From: Bombiscardovia asteroides_K
Lineage (GTDB): Bacteria > Actinomycetota > Actinomycetes > Actinomycetales > Bifidobacteriaceae
Assembly: GCF_048001765.1 (NCBI RefSeq)
Contig: NZ_CP181447.1
Location: 682,001 to 746,000 of the forward strand
Direction of reading: 5' to 3'
DNA length: 64,000 nucleotides
Positions 9,210 through 18,064 of the stretch are shown in pieces. Numbering within the stretch: position 1 is the first letter of the stretch; each line of letters opens with the position of its first letter. The position numbers and the translations under genes are program-made. The notes under the pieces were generated by a model. The model searched no databases. It was not told where the DNA came from and worked only from the letters and a program-made list of their open reading frames with translations.

Positions 9210-9874
9210 GCCCGGCCCACCTCGATGATCCGGTAGCCTTTGGCCGAGGCATACTTCTGCGCTGTCCAGCCGGGGCCCAGTGCGTCAGCCAGCCAGGGAA
9301 TCAGCGAGTCGGCACCCAGATTGCGCTGGACCACCAGATAGGCCCGGCCCAGAGGCTTCAGCCTGGGCAGGTAGGTCATTAGCAGGTCGTGCAGGGCCGC
9401 CTTGCCCACCCGGATGGGCGGGTTGGACCATATCAGGTCATAGCGCAGATCGTCCGGTACCTGCTCAGGGGTCAGCGTGCACACCTTGTCAAGGCCCAGG
9501 GTTTGTGCGTTGCGGGCAGTCAGATCCAAGGCCCGCTGGTTGGTGTCCACAGCGTAGACGTTGGCTTCGGGCGATTGCATGGCCATGCTCAGGGCGATGG
9601 GCCCCCATCCGCAGCCCAAGTCCAGAAAGTCGCCCTCGGCCGGGGGCTGGGGAACGCGTTTGAGCAGGACCGAAGTGCCCAGGTCAAGCCTCCCTGACGA
9701 GAAGACCCCGTGGGAGACCTCCACCTGGCAGGTGCGGCCGGCCAGCTCCACCTGGATGGTTCGCCGCTGGTCAGGGGATGCCGGACGGGCTACGAAATAC
9801 TGTTCGCCTCCATCCGTCCCGGTCCTGGAGGATTGCCCCCGGCTGCTGCCATGGTCCCTGTCCGTCATGTCCAT
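9206..9874 (-). CDS. Class I SAM-dependent methyltransferase, RsmC-like
   Basis: About 222 residues with a single Rossmann-fold methyltransferase domain. SAM binding motif I is DLGCGWGPIALSMA and the catalytic motif IV is IWSNPPIRVG, the NPP(F/Y/I) signature of N-methylating enzymes such as RsmC (16S rRNA m2G1207). The N-terminal pseudo-catalytic domain of E. coli RsmC is missing, as in short Gram-positive relatives. The start is uncertain: ATG at 9874 or 9868. An upstream TTG frame reaches 10039 but would overlap the hflX control region. Cotranscription with the helicase suggests rRNA-related work. Confidence 0.88.
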   Translation of the reverse strand: MDMTDRDHGSSRGQSSRTGTDGGEQYFVARPASPDQRRTIQVELAGRTCQVEVSHGVFSSGRLDLGTSVLLKRVPQPPAEGDFLDLGCGWGPIALSMAMQSPEANVYAVDTNQRALDLTARNAQTLGLDKVCTLTPEQVPDDLRYDLIWSNPPIRVGKAALHDLLMTYLPRLKPLGRAYLVVQRNLGADSLIPWLADALGPGWTAQKYASAKGYRIIEVGRA

Positions 9875-10009
9875 CCAATCCGTCTGTGAAGTTTGCCCGT
9901 CCCTCGGGCGCTCGCTGATGTCTGCTAAGAAGATGATAATAAAGACTGTGTCATGATTCCGCCTATACCGGATTCGTTCCCTAGTCCATAGATCAATGCA
10001 GAGGTGCCT

Positions 10010-11557
10010 TTGACCCAAGAAAAACCGACCCGAGAGCATGGTTCAGCAGTTGTCGATGCCCATCAGGACCCGCTCGCCCACAAGTCCGAGGTGCTGACAG
10101 GCAGTAGGGAGCAGGTCGGGCAGGACCGGGATCAGGAGTGGGAGGAGCGCAGCCGGCGCAATGCCTTCCGCCATGTAGAGGGGCTGGGTGAGCTCCAGGA
10201 CGTGACCGAGGTGGAGTACCGCAAGGTCCGTCTGGAGCGGGTGGTCCTGGTCGGCGTTTGGTCGGGTTCGCGGACCACGGTCGGTCAGGCCGAGGAGTCC
10301 CTGCGTGAGCTGGCAGCCCTGGCGCGTACCGCTGGAGCCGAGGTGCTTGATGGACTGCTCCAGCAGCGGGTCAAGCCGGATCCGGCCACCTACCTGGGCT
10401 CGGGCAAGGCGCGGGAGCTGGCCGATATTGTGGCCCGGCTGGGTGCCGATACCATCATCACCGACGACGACCTTCATCCCTCCCAGCGACGTGCCCTGGA
10501 GGATGTCACCAAGGTCAAGGTGGTCGACAGGACGGCCCTGATTCTGGACATCTTCGCCCAGCACGCCACCAGCCGAGAGGGCAAGGCCCAGGTGGAGCTG
10601 GCCCAGCTGGAGTACATGCTGCCTAGGCTGCGCGGCTGGGGCGGATCCCTCTCCCGCCAAGCCGGAGGTCAGGCTGCCGGGCAGGCCGGCGGCATAGGAT
10701 CCCGCGGACCCGGAGAGACCAAGATCGAGACCGACCGGCGGGTCATCAGACGGCGGATTTCCCGGCTGAAGCGCCAGATAGCCCAGATGGCCCCCTCGCG
10801 TCAGGTCGAGCGTGGGTCCCGGCGGCGCTACCAGTTGCCGGCCGTAGCTGTGGTGGGATACACCAACGCTGGCAAGTCTTCGCTGACTAATCGGCTGACC
10901 GGGTCCGAGGAACTGGTGGAGAACGCCCTCTTCGCCACCCTGGACACGGCCGTCAGGCGTACCAAAGCGGCAGATGGTCGACTCTACGTTTATGTGGACA
11001 CGGTCGGGTTCGTCCGTCGCCTTCCCACCCAGCTGGTGGAGGCCTTCAAATCAACGCTGGAGGAGGTGGGGCAGTCAGACCTGATTCTGCATGTGGTGGA
11101 CGGCTCTCATCCTGATCCTTTCGGTCAGATTAGGGCCGTGGATGCCGTGCTGGCAGACATTCCAGGAGCCGAGTCCATTCCCCGACTGCTGGTCTTCAAC
11201 AAGGTGGATCTGATCGACCAGTATGCCCGGCAACGGCTTGCCAACCTTGAGCCTGAGGCCTTTCTGGTCTCGGCCAGGCAGGGGCAGGGTCTGGAGTCCC
11301 TGCGCAGGCGGGTGGAGGAACTGTTGCCTGCCCCCGCCGTGCATGTCCAGGCCATCCTGCCCTACACCAGCGGTTCGCTGCTGGAACAGGTGAGGCAGCT
11401 GGGACGGGTGGATTCATTGGAATACCGGGCCGACGGGGTTGCGCTGAGCGCTGATGTGGGCGACCGCTTGGCGGCCGCCGTGCTTGATCAGGCCATTGAC
11501 CAGAAGCCCTTGCAAGCTTCGGAGGGTGACACGCCATCGGCCGGGCTGAACTCTTGA
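10010..11557 (+). CDS. hflX: GTPase HflX
   Basis: HflX is a ribosome-associated GTPase that splits stalled ribosomes, for example after heat stress. The N-terminal HflX domain shows ELAALARTAGAEVLDGLLQ and DPATYLGSGKARELADIVA. A linker rich in Gly and Arg (SRGPGETKIETDRR) follows. The G domain has G1 GYTNAGKSSLTN, G3 DTVGFVRRLP and G4 NKVD. At 515 residues it is longer than most because of a charged N-terminal extension. TTG at 10010 is preferred, with AGAGG at 10000-10004; a GTG at 10004 is possible. It is divergent from the rRNA methyltransferase operon. Confidence 0.95.
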   Translation: MTQEKPTREHGSAVVDAHQDPLAHKSEVLTGSREQVGQDRDQEWEERSRRNAFRHVEGLGELQDVTEVEYRKVRLERVVLVGVWSGSRTTVGQAEESLRELAALARTAGAEVLDGLLQQRVKPDPATYLGSGKARELADIVARLGADTIITDDDLHPSQRRALEDVTKVKVVDRTALILDIFAQHATSREGKAQVELAQLEYMLPRLRGWGGSLSRQAGGQAAGQAGGIGSRGPGETKIETDRRVIRRRISRLKRQIAQMAPSRQVERGSRRRYQLPAVAVVGYTNAGKSSLTNRLTGSEELVENALFATLDTAVRRTKAADGRLYVYVDTVGFVRRLPTQLVEAFKSTLEEVGQSDLILHVVDGSHPDPFGQIRAVDAVLADIPGAESIPRLLVFNKVDLIDQYARQRLANLEPEAFLVSARQGQGLESLRRRVEELLPAPAVHVQAILPYTSGSLLEQVRQLGRVDSLEYRADGVALSADVGDRLAAAVLDQAIDQKPLQASEGDTPSAGLNS

Positions 11558-11655
11558 GGGCAGATGCACACCAGGTCACCTATGCTGGGTAGACTACGTA
11601 TGTTGTCAGCGGCAAACCCGTTTCCCGGGTTCCGATAAGAGAGGTCCATAAAACT

Positions 11656-12618
11656 ATGGCGGAATCATCAATCAAGCCAACCAAGCTAGCGATCGTAGGA
11701 GCCGGAGCTGTGGGGTCGACCCTGGCATTCTCGGCGGCCCAGCGTGGCGTGGCTCGAGAGATTGTTCTTGAGGATATCAACGCCCAGCGTGTTGAGGCTG
11801 AGGTCCGCGACATGCAGCACGGATCCAGCTTCTATCCCACGGTCACCATCGATGGCTCGGACGATCCGCAGATCTGCGCCGACGCCGACATGGTGGTCAT
11901 CACGGCCGGAGCCAGGCAGAAGCCGGGACAGACCCGACTAGACCTGGCCGGAGCCACCATCAACATGATGAAATCCATCATCCCCCAGATGGTCGAGGTG
12001 GCCCCCAATGCCATCTTCCTGCTGATCACCAACCCCGTCGATATCGTTACCAGAGTCTCCCTGGAGCTGTCCGGACTGCCGGTCAATCAGATGTTCGGTT
12101 CGGGCACCAATCTGGACTCTGCCCGCCTGCGCTACCTGATCGGCCAGCAGACCGGAGTCAACGTCAAGAACGTCCATGCCTACATCGCCGGTGAGCACGG
12201 CGACTCCGAGGTCCCGCTCTGGAGCTCGGCCACCATCGGCGGCGTGCCCATGTGCGACTGGATGGAGCTGCCCGGCCATGAGCCTCTCGATGCGGCCAAG
12301 CGTGAGGAGATCCACCAGGAGGTGAAGAACGCCGCCTACCAGATTATCGAGGGCAAGGGGGCAACCAACTTCGCCATCGCCATGTCCGGCGTGGACATCA
12401 TCGAGTCCATCCTGAACGGCACTGACCGAATCCTGCCGGTCAGCTCCCTGCTGGAGGATTTCCATGGGATCTCCGACGTGTGCATGTCGGTGCCTAGCGT
12501 GCTCAACCGTGACGGGGTCAACACCCACATCAACACCCCGCTGAGCGACGGCGAGCTGGCAGCCCTGAAGCGTTCCGCCGAGACCCTCAAGGAAACGGCA
12601 AGCAAGTTCGGCTTCTGA
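11656..12618 (+). CDS. ldh: L-lactate dehydrogenase
   Basis: LDH reduces pyruvate to L-lactate with NADH, the redox-balancing end step after the bifid shunt. The 320-residue protein has the NAD-binding GAGAVGSTLAFSAAQ motif, ITAGARQKPGQTR (active-site loop with the substrate Arg), LITNPVD, SGTNLDSARLRYLIG with the substrate-binding Arg, and catalytic His in AGEHGDSEVPLW. The bifidobacterial enzyme is allosterically activated by fructose 1,6-bisphosphate; that is family knowledge. Start ATG 11656 follows AGAGAGG at 11638-11644. It is monocistronic as far as can be seen, with 98 bases upstream containing a short AACCCG/CGGGTT hairpin at 11615-11631. Confidence 0.96.
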   Translation: MAESSIKPTKLAIVGAGAVGSTLAFSAAQRGVAREIVLEDINAQRVEAEVRDMQHGSSFYPTVTIDGSDDPQICADADMVVITAGARQKPGQTRLDLAGATINMMKSIIPQMVEVAPNAIFLLITNPVDIVTRVSLELSGLPVNQMFGSGTNLDSARLRYLIGQQTGVNVKNVHAYIAGEHGDSEVPLWSSATIGGVPMCDWMELPGHEPLDAAKREEIHQEVKNAAYQIIEGKGATNFAIAMSGVDIIESILNGTDRILPVSSLLEDFHGISDVCMSVPSVLNRDGVNTHINTPLSDGELAALKRSAETLKETASKFGF

Positions 12619-12689
12619 GTATTTCTTAGAAAACCCTTGCCTTGTGTCCCCTGGTGACATACTTTGGTGCCTGATGAATCGGGGTATGC

Positions 12690-13619
12690 ATGAACGCTCA
12701 TGAAGGTGGTGTCCAGGGCGGCGGATCCGCCCATCGTCGACAGTTGCTGACGACCCTGGCGCTGACGGGATCGGTCTTTGTGGCTGAAGTCGTCGGCGCC
12801 TTGGTCACCCGCAGCTTGGCCTTGCTGGTCGACGCCGGACACATGATGACCGACATGGCTGTGCTGATCGCCTCCACAGTCACTGCTGTGTTGATGGAGC
12901 GCCGTCCCACAAACCGGCGGACTTGGGGCTGGTCCCGTCTGGAGGTCATCACGGCGGCCGGCGGGGCTTTGGTTCTGCTTGCTGTGGGCATTTACGCCAT
13001 TGTGGAGGCTGTCTTGCGGCTCTGGTCACCTGGGCGCGACCAGGTCCATCAGCAAGGGCTGCTGCTTTTCTTCGGCATCCTGGGACTGGCTGCCAATGTG
13101 GGGTCCATCCTGGTCCTGGCCTCCGGGCATAAGGACAACCTGAACATGCGTGCCGCTTTTCTCGAAGTGGTCAACGATGCGCTGGGTTCGGTGGCGGTTC
13201 TGGTATCAGCCGTGGTCATGATGCTCACCGGCTGGGCCGGCTTTGATGCCGTGGCCGGAGGTCTGATCGCTCTGCTGATGATTCCGCGTGCGATCAAACT
13301 GCTGGCCAGCAGTGTTTCCGTGCTTCTTGAGGAGACCCCAGCGGACCTTGACATGGCCAAGGTCAGGAAGCACCTGGAGGGTGTGCCTGGCGTACTTCAG
13401 GTTCATGACCTGCATGCCAACAGCGTCTCCACCGGCCTGCCCCAGCTGACAGCACACGTAATCGTTCCCAAGGGTACGACGGCCGTTGAAAACGAACGAA
13501 TTTTGACTAGCATGCAACGCTGCCTGCGCGATCATTTTCCGGTCTCGGTTGAGCACACGACCTTTCAGATAGAACCGCAGGGTCACCGAGACAGCAGCGG
13601 TGAGCATTTGGGCATGTAG
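12690..13619 (+). CDS. Cation diffusion facilitator family exporter (CzcD/ZitB-like)
   Basis: This 309-residue protein should export Zn2+ or a similar divalent metal from the cytoplasm in exchange for protons. It shows about six membrane segments. The metal-site signatures are DAGHMMTDMAVL in TM2 and EVVNDALGSVAVL in TM5, the paired H-D and N/D-D motifs of CDF zinc transporters. The C-terminal 90 residues form the cytoplasmic domain (VPGVLQVHDLHANSVSTGLPQ). Its stop is 3 bases from the convergent lexA stop. Metal specificity cannot be read with certainty. Confidence 0.92.
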   Translation: MNAHEGGVQGGGSAHRRQLLTTLALTGSVFVAEVVGALVTRSLALLVDAGHMMTDMAVLIASTVTAVLMERRPTNRRTWGWSRLEVITAAGGALVLLAVGIYAIVEAVLRLWSPGRDQVHQQGLLLFFGILGLAANVGSILVLASGHKDNLNMRAAFLEVVNDALGSVAVLVSAVVMMLTGWAGFDAVAGGLIALLMIPRAIKLLASSVSVLLEETPADLDMAKVRKHLEGVPGVLQVHDLHANSVSTGLPQLTAHVIVPKGTTAVENERILTSMQRCLRDHFPVSVEHTTFQIEPQGHRDSSGEHLGM

Positions 13620-13622
13620 TCC

Positions 13623-14411
13623 TCAGACCTTGCGCAGGACGGTGACCACCTTGCCCATGATGACGGCGTGGGTACCGTCAATGGGTGAGTAGGCCGGGTT
13701 GTGGGGAATCAACCAAACGTGGCCCTTCTCGCGGCGGAAAGTCTTTACCGTGGCCCCATCGTCCAGCAGTGCCGCGACGATATCCCCGTTCTCGGCCTCC
13801 TGTTGACGGCGGACGACCACAAAATCCCCGTCGCAGATGGCGGCATCGACCATGGAATCCCCATGGACCTCAAGCATGAAGAGCTCACCGGATCCCGTCA
13901 GACGTTCGGGCAGACGCATGACATCGTCCACATGCTGCTCGGCCAGAATGGGCTGACCGGCGGCGATTCTGCCGACCAGGGGCACGTCGCGCGACTGCAT
14001 GATCGCCTCGTCGGTCTGCGTGTCGGGGAAGGGCACGATCCTGGCGGTTCCAGCAGTCGGCTCAGGCTGGTCTTGGACCAGCTCTATGGCACGTCCCTTG
14101 TTGGCGGTCAGACGAATGTAGCCCAGATCCTGCAAGACCTGAAGCTGGTGCTTGACGGAAGAAGTGCTGCGTAGTCCCGCGTCTTTGCCGATTTCCCTGT
14201 AGGAGGGCAGGAATCCACGCTCTGCCAGGTGCCGCTTGATAGCTTCCAAAACCCTGGCCTGACGATCGGTCAGCTTGGGTCGGGATCCCTTATTCAGGCT
14301 CTCGGTGCTGACGGAAGTTTCAGCGGCTTCCTGAGAGTCGGCACTGTTGGTGATAGTGGGCTGGTTGAGGGAGCTCGTAGCCGTGGACCCGGTAAAGGGG
14401 ATGGTACTCAC
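13623..14411 (-). CDS. lexA: SOS repressor LexA
   Basis: LexA represses DNA-damage genes and cleaves itself when RecA is activated. The N-terminal winged helix (LTDRQARVLEAIKRHLAERG, then SYREIGKDAGLRSTSSVKHQ) binds SOS boxes. The cleavage site is Ala151-Gly152 in GRIAAGQPI, and the dyad is Ser186 in GDSMVD and Lys223 in TVKTF. An N-terminal extension of about 45 residues precedes the DNA-binding domain. The GTG at 14411 is chosen because GGAAAGGAG lies 6 bases upstream; a TTG at 14432 is the alternative. Three SOS boxes lie between it and the divergent LysM gene, so autoregulation is expected. Confidence 0.95.
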   Translation of the reverse strand: MSTIPFTGSTATSSLNQPTITNSADSQEAAETSVSTESLNKGSRPKLTDRQARVLEAIKRHLAERGFLPSYREIGKDAGLRSTSSVKHQLQVLQDLGYIRLTANKGRAIELVQDQPEPTAGTARIVPFPDTQTDEAIMQSRDVPLVGRIAAGQPILAEQHVDDVMRLPERLTGSGELFMLEVHGDSMVDAAICDGDFVVVRRQQEAENGDIVAALLDDGATVKTFRREKGHVWLIPHNPAYSPIDGTHAVIMGKVVTVLRKV

Positions 14412-14467
14412 GATGGGCTCCTTTCCTTGCAAACTGCACTCAGTCTAACCTGCCCGGAGTGAAAAAT

Positions 14468-14481
14468 CAAACAAATGTTCG
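14468..14481. promoter_or_regulatory. LexA-binding SOS box 1
   Basis: CAAACAAATGTTCG matches the actinobacterial/Bacillus-type box CGAAC-N4-GTTCG with one changed base in the left arm. It lies 57 bases upstream of the lexA start and is likely the autoregulatory site. Confidence 0.75.
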
Positions 14482-14519
14482 AATCAGCCTTGCCAAACGA
14501 CTCTCGAAGTGCCACAATA

Positions 14520-14533
14520 AGAACATCTGTTCG
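14520..14533. promoter_or_regulatory. LexA-binding SOS box 2
   Basis: AGAACATCTGTTCG matches (C)GAAC-N4-GTTCG. It lies 29 bases upstream of the LysM gene start and probably overlaps its promoter. Confidence 0.8.
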
Positions 14534-14535
14534 AT

Positions 14536-14549
14536 AGAACAAATGTTCG
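14536..14549. promoter_or_regulatory. LexA-binding SOS box 3
   Basis: AGAACAAATGTTCG is a near-perfect GAAC-N4-GTTC palindrome starting 16 bases after box 2 begins, so the two sites sit about one and a half helical turns apart. It ends 13 bases before the LysM gene start codon, a position expected to block transcription tightly. Confidence 0.8.
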
Positions 14550-14562
14550 AAAGAGGTGTGCC

Positions 14563-14991
14563 ATGGTTGTTCGTACCTGTGCCAGTTCCCGCATGTCTGC
14601 GTCGTCGAACCTGTTTTCGGCCTGCCGGGCGTATGTAGGTTCTGCGTTCTCGTCCGTCATGGCCCGTCTTCGTGGAGCTGCCAAAGCCTGTGTGTCTGAG
14701 CAAGGTTTTGTGAGTGTCATTGTGCATAGATTCGCTGTTTTCCTGGCTGTCGGTGCTCTGACCCTGGCTGGAATCGGATTGATGGCTCGACCGGCCAGCT
14801 CCGCTCCGGGACCGCAGGAGGTTATCACCAGAACGGTTCGTCCGGGCGATAATGTCTGGTCCTATGCGACTTCGATCACCCCGCAAGGGGAGGATGTGAC
14901 TAAAAACGTGGACCGCATCATGCAGATCAACAACATGTCTTCGCCCAATCTGCACGTTGGTGACCGGATTCTGATCCCCAGTGACGATTGA
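14563..14991 (+). CDS. LysM protein, probable SOS-induced division inhibitor (Rv2719c/DivS/YneA type)
   Basis: The 142-residue protein has one membrane segment (about residues 50-70, VFLAVGALTLAGIGLMA, ending at an AxxSSA site) and a C-terminal LysM domain (TRTVRPGDNVWSYA to LHVGDRILIPSDD) that should bind peptidoglycan outside the membrane. The place between divergent lexA and nrdR matches M. tuberculosis Rv2719c (between lexA Rv2720 and nrdR Rv2718c), where the product inhibits division after DNA damage; B. subtilis YneA and C. glutamicum DivS are similar. Two SOS boxes lie directly upstream. ATG 14563 follows AGAGGTG; an internal ATG near 14659 would also keep the membrane segment. The function here is inferred. 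Confidence 0.88.
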   Translation: MVVRTCASSRMSASSNLFSACRAYVGSAFSSVMARLRGAAKACVSEQGFVSVIVHRFAVFLAVGALTLAGIGLMARPASSAPGPQEVITRTVRPGDNVWSYATSITPQGEDVTKNVDRIMQINNMSSPNLHVGDRILIPSDD

Positions 14992-15134
14992 GACAGCGAC
15001 TTTCGATCCAGGGAATCAATGAAGGGATTCAATGACTTGTCGTATGAATGAAGGCAATAGCCGAATTCGAGGAGTTTGTCCAGGGTTGTACGCTGATAGG
15101 CCCGGTATACGTGGGTCTTGCGGTCCTTTGGCGC

Positions 15135-15140
15135 TATGAT
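15135..15140 (+). promoter_or_regulatory. Putative -10 box of nrdR, leaderless arrangement
   Basis: TATGAT ends 7 bases before the nrdR ATG at 15148 and no Shine-Dalgarno sequence precedes that ATG. Transcription starting about 7 bases after the -10 would begin at the start codon. No clear -35 is visible. Confidence 0.4.
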
Positions 15141-15147
15141 ATTGCGT

Positions 15148-15630
15148 ATGCACTGTCCTTTCTGCCAGAATCCCGATACCAAGGTTGTGGATACGCGAAT
15201 TAGCGACGACGGCCATGCCATCAGACGCCGCCGTGAGTGTCCGCAATGCTCGCGTCGGTTCACCACGGTGGAGACTTCGATTCTCTTGGTCATGAAACGC
15301 TCAGGTAATGCCGAGCCCTTCAATCGCGACAAGGTCATCTCAGGAGTGAGGAAGGCCTGCCAGGGCAGGCCCATCGATGAGAATGACCTGAAGCTCCTGG
15401 GCCAGCAGGTTGAAGAGGATCTGCGCTCACGCGGCCTGGCTCAGGTCGATTCGGAAGAGGTCGGCAGGGCCATCCTGAAGCCCCTCAGGGAGCTGGATGA
15501 GGTGGCCTATCTTCGCTTCGCCTCGGTCTATCGCAACTTCAGCAACCTGGAGGACTTCCAACAGGCCATTGACACTCTGCGCGCTGAAGACCAGTCCGCC
15601 GAAGAGCAGTCTGCTACTGCACGGTCCTGA
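15148..15630 (+). CDS. nrdR: Transcriptional repressor NrdR
   Basis: NrdR senses ATP/dATP and represses ribonucleotide reductase genes. The 160-residue protein starts MHCPFC, forming the zinc ribbon with CPQC at residues 31-34; this fixes the start at 15148 although the frame is open 30 bases further up. An ATP-cone domain follows (VMKRSGNAEPFNRDKVISGVRKACQGRP) and ends with YLRFASVYRNF, a hallmark of the family. No ribonucleotide reductase gene is in the window, so its targets lie elsewhere. Its location next to the SOS-controlled LysM gene is conserved in actinobacteria. Confidence 0.96.
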   Translation: MHCPFCQNPDTKVVDTRISDDGHAIRRRRECPQCSRRFTTVETSILLVMKRSGNAEPFNRDKVISGVRKACQGRPIDENDLKLLGQQVEEDLRSRGLAQVDSEEVGRAILKPLRELDEVAYLRFASVYRNFSNLEDFQQAIDTLRAEDQSAEEQSATARS

Positions 15631-15656
15631 AGTTAACTACTCAGGCACCAGGTACA

Positions 15657-17891
15657 TCATCCCAGGTCCAGCAGCCTCTGATCCTCGGAAGTCTGGGCGA
15701 TGACCAACTCCTGGGTCGGTCGCGTCATGGCCACATAAAGGTCGGCCGCCGCACTCAGCCTGGAAGGGGCTTCGTTCTGGATGGCTCCCGGCTCAACCAG
15801 AACCACGGCGTCGAACTCCAGCCCTTTGGTGTGGCCGGTGGTCGTGATCGTGATTTGGCGCTCCTGAGCCTTATCAATATGCAGCCGTGTACTGGCCTCA
15901 GCTTCCAGAGCACTGGGAACGATGATCGCCAGGCGTCCGGTACCGTCTTTGCCTAGATGTCGTTTCGCCAGTTCGTTAACCAGGTCAGGCAGCCGATCCA
16001 GCAGGCTGGCCTGATCGTCAGCCCGCAGGTGGCTGACCGATCCTTCAACCTCGCGCACGGCCTTGAGTGTTGAAACCTCGAGACCCTCGGAGGCTGCGAA
16101 GGCGGAGGCCAGGTTGGATACCTGACGGGGGTTGCGATAGTCGATGGTCAGCTGACGCAGGTCCCACCCGTCCGGACCGAAAAGCTTATCCATGGTGGAG
16201 GCCCAGGACCGTGTGCCACCAAGGGCCGCCGTCTGAGCAACATCCCCGACGATGGTAAAGGACCGGGAGGGGCAACGCCTGACCAGCATCCTCCAATCCA
16301 TGGCCGTCAGCTCCTGGGCTTCGTCGACCACAATGTGCCCGTAGACCCATTCTCGGTCGGCGGCCGCCTGGGTGGCTGCCTGGTTGTCGTCCTGGCCGTT
16401 GATGGAATCCAGCAGCATCTGCGAGGTCACGATGCCTGTGCCGATGCCGTTCTGAGCCAAGGTGTCGCTGGCAAACCGGCGTTCCTCGTCGCGGCGGGCC
16501 TTTTCAGCCTGGTCTCGATCCGCCTGGCGGGGGTCGGGGCCCAGCAGCTCCATGGCCTCGTCCAGGATGGGGATGTCGGATACGGTCAGTTCGGCGCCGT
16601 CTGGGCGGGTCAGCAGGTCAATCTGTTCGGGAGTCAGCCAGGGGGCGAACCGGCGCAGACGGTCCGGCCTGGACCAGAGGTCGTTGACCAGCCAGCGGGG
16701 GTTCATGGGGAGCCAAGCCAGGTTGAGGGTCCGTCGCACCTGGTCGTTCAGCCTCAGCAGGGAGGTGACCCGGGCAAGTTCCTCGGCTCCGGGCTGATAG
16801 TCTACCCCCTCGGCATAGCGGGTGGTCATGGCGTTCAGGGCCGAGCGCACAAAGGTGTTCCTGGCCTTGTTGTGGGGCTGATGGCTGCGGCGGGCATCGA
16901 CCAGGGCCTGTTCCAGGTCTACCGCCAGCATGGGTACGGCAACCCCGTCCACCTTGACCGTGGGCAGGGAGGCAGGCACCCGTTCCCGAGATGCGACGGC
17001 GTTGGCTACGGCCTCGGCCATGCGGATGTCCCCCTTGAGCCGGGCCACGTGCGGGTCCTCCTGACGTTCGGTGCTGATGCCGGGGATGAGGTCGCCCATG
17101 GTGCGGCTGAGCACTCCGGTCTCACCCAGGGAGGGCAGGACCTGGTCGATGTAGTGCAGGAAGGCGTTGCTGGGCCCGACGATGAGCACGCCCGAACTCT
17201 CCAGTCTGCGCCGGTGGGTGTAGAGCAGATAGGCCGCCCGATGCAGGGCCACGGCCGTCTTGCCAGTGCCTGGTCCTCCCTGGACCACCAGCGGGCGGGT
17301 CATGGGGGAGCGGATGATCCGGTCTTGTTCGGCCTGGATAGTGGCTACGATGTCGGTCATCTGCCCGGTGCGGCGGCTGGACAGGGATGCCATAAGCGCG
17401 CCCTCTCCTGCTAGGGTGCCGCCCTGGGCCGCCTTGTCCACCTCGGGGGCGGACAGGTCCAGAACCTCGTCCTCGATGCCGGTGACCTGACGGAAGCTGA
17501 GGGTGATGTGCCGACGCATGACGATGTCGCCGTGGTCGGCTGGGGTGGCCTCATAGAAGGGGCGCGCGGCCTCGGCACGCCAGTCGGTCAGAATGGGCTC
17601 GTGGTTGCTGTCCAGCAGACCCAGCCGTCCGATATATCGCCGGCCGCCCTGGGCCGTATCCAGTCGGCCGAAGACCAGGCGGTCCTCCACGGCCCGCAGC
17701 TGGGTCAGCCGGTCCTCATACATGTTGGCGAAGGAATCCCGTTCGGTGCGCTGGGTGGGGGATCCGTGGGAGCCGGCGGCCCTGACTGCGTCCAGTCTGG
17801 TTCGGGCCTGCGTCCGCAGCTCGTCCAGACGGCCGTAGGCCCTGTCCACCGCCGTCTGCTCTTCATGCAGCTGTGAGGAATAGCTCGACAT
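15657..17891 (-). CDS. helD: UvrD-family helicase-like RNA polymerase recycling factor HelD/HelR
   Basis: A 744-residue superfamily 1 protein. It begins with an antiparallel coiled-coil-like arm (about residues 1-75), followed by the P-loop QGGPGTGKTAVALHRAAYLL, the Walker B-type motif VVDEAQELTAMDWRML and C-terminal motifs TIDYRNPRQVSN, TTTGHTKGLEFDAVVLVEP and LYVAMTRPTQELVI. This layout matches HelD of Gram-positives, which pulls RNA polymerase off DNA and, in some actinobacteria, protects it from rifampicin. Start ATG 17891 (MSSYSSQLHEEQ) was preferred; a TTG frame reaches 17933. It is convergent with nrdR. Confidence 0.9.
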   Translation of the reverse strand: MSSYSSQLHEEQTAVDRAYGRLDELRTQARTRLDAVRAAGSHGSPTQRTERDSFANMYEDRLTQLRAVEDRLVFGRLDTAQGGRRYIGRLGLLDSNHEPILTDWRAEAARPFYEATPADHGDIVMRRHITLSFRQVTGIEDEVLDLSAPEVDKAAQGGTLAGEGALMASLSSRRTGQMTDIVATIQAEQDRIIRSPMTRPLVVQGGPGTGKTAVALHRAAYLLYTHRRRLESSGVLIVGPSNAFLHYIDQVLPSLGETGVLSRTMGDLIPGISTERQEDPHVARLKGDIRMAEAVANAVASRERVPASLPTVKVDGVAVPMLAVDLEQALVDARRSHQPHNKARNTFVRSALNAMTTRYAEGVDYQPGAEELARVTSLLRLNDQVRRTLNLAWLPMNPRWLVNDLWSRPDRLRRFAPWLTPEQIDLLTRPDGAELTVSDIPILDEAMELLGPDPRQADRDQAEKARRDEERRFASDTLAQNGIGTGIVTSQMLLDSINGQDDNQAATQAAADREWVYGHIVVDEAQELTAMDWRMLVRRCPSRSFTIVGDVAQTAALGGTRSWASTMDKLFGPDGWDLRQLTIDYRNPRQVSNLASAFAASEGLEVSTLKAVREVEGSVSHLRADDQASLLDRLPDLVNELAKRHLGKDGTGRLAIIVPSALEAEASTRLHIDKAQERQITITTTGHTKGLEFDAVVLVEPGAIQNEAPSRLSAAADLYVAMTRPTQELVIAQTSEDQRLLDLG

Positions 17892-18064
17892 GTGCGTCCG
17901 TTCTGTCCAAAGTTCAAAAATCGGATGATCCAATATACCGCTCGACCTCTACTTTTTCGGCTCTGAAGACCCTCGGCCGCGCTCTCTTTGACAGGTGGCG
18001 AAACGCCGGGCCGGACCCTCTGGTGAGTCGAATGGTTGGGTTTGGGCCTGAAGTGGTGTCATAG

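Noticed and set aside
9875..10039. N-terminal extension of the RsmC-like protein from a TTG at 10039
   Set aside because: The extension would run across the hflX control region and does not resemble the family's N-domain.
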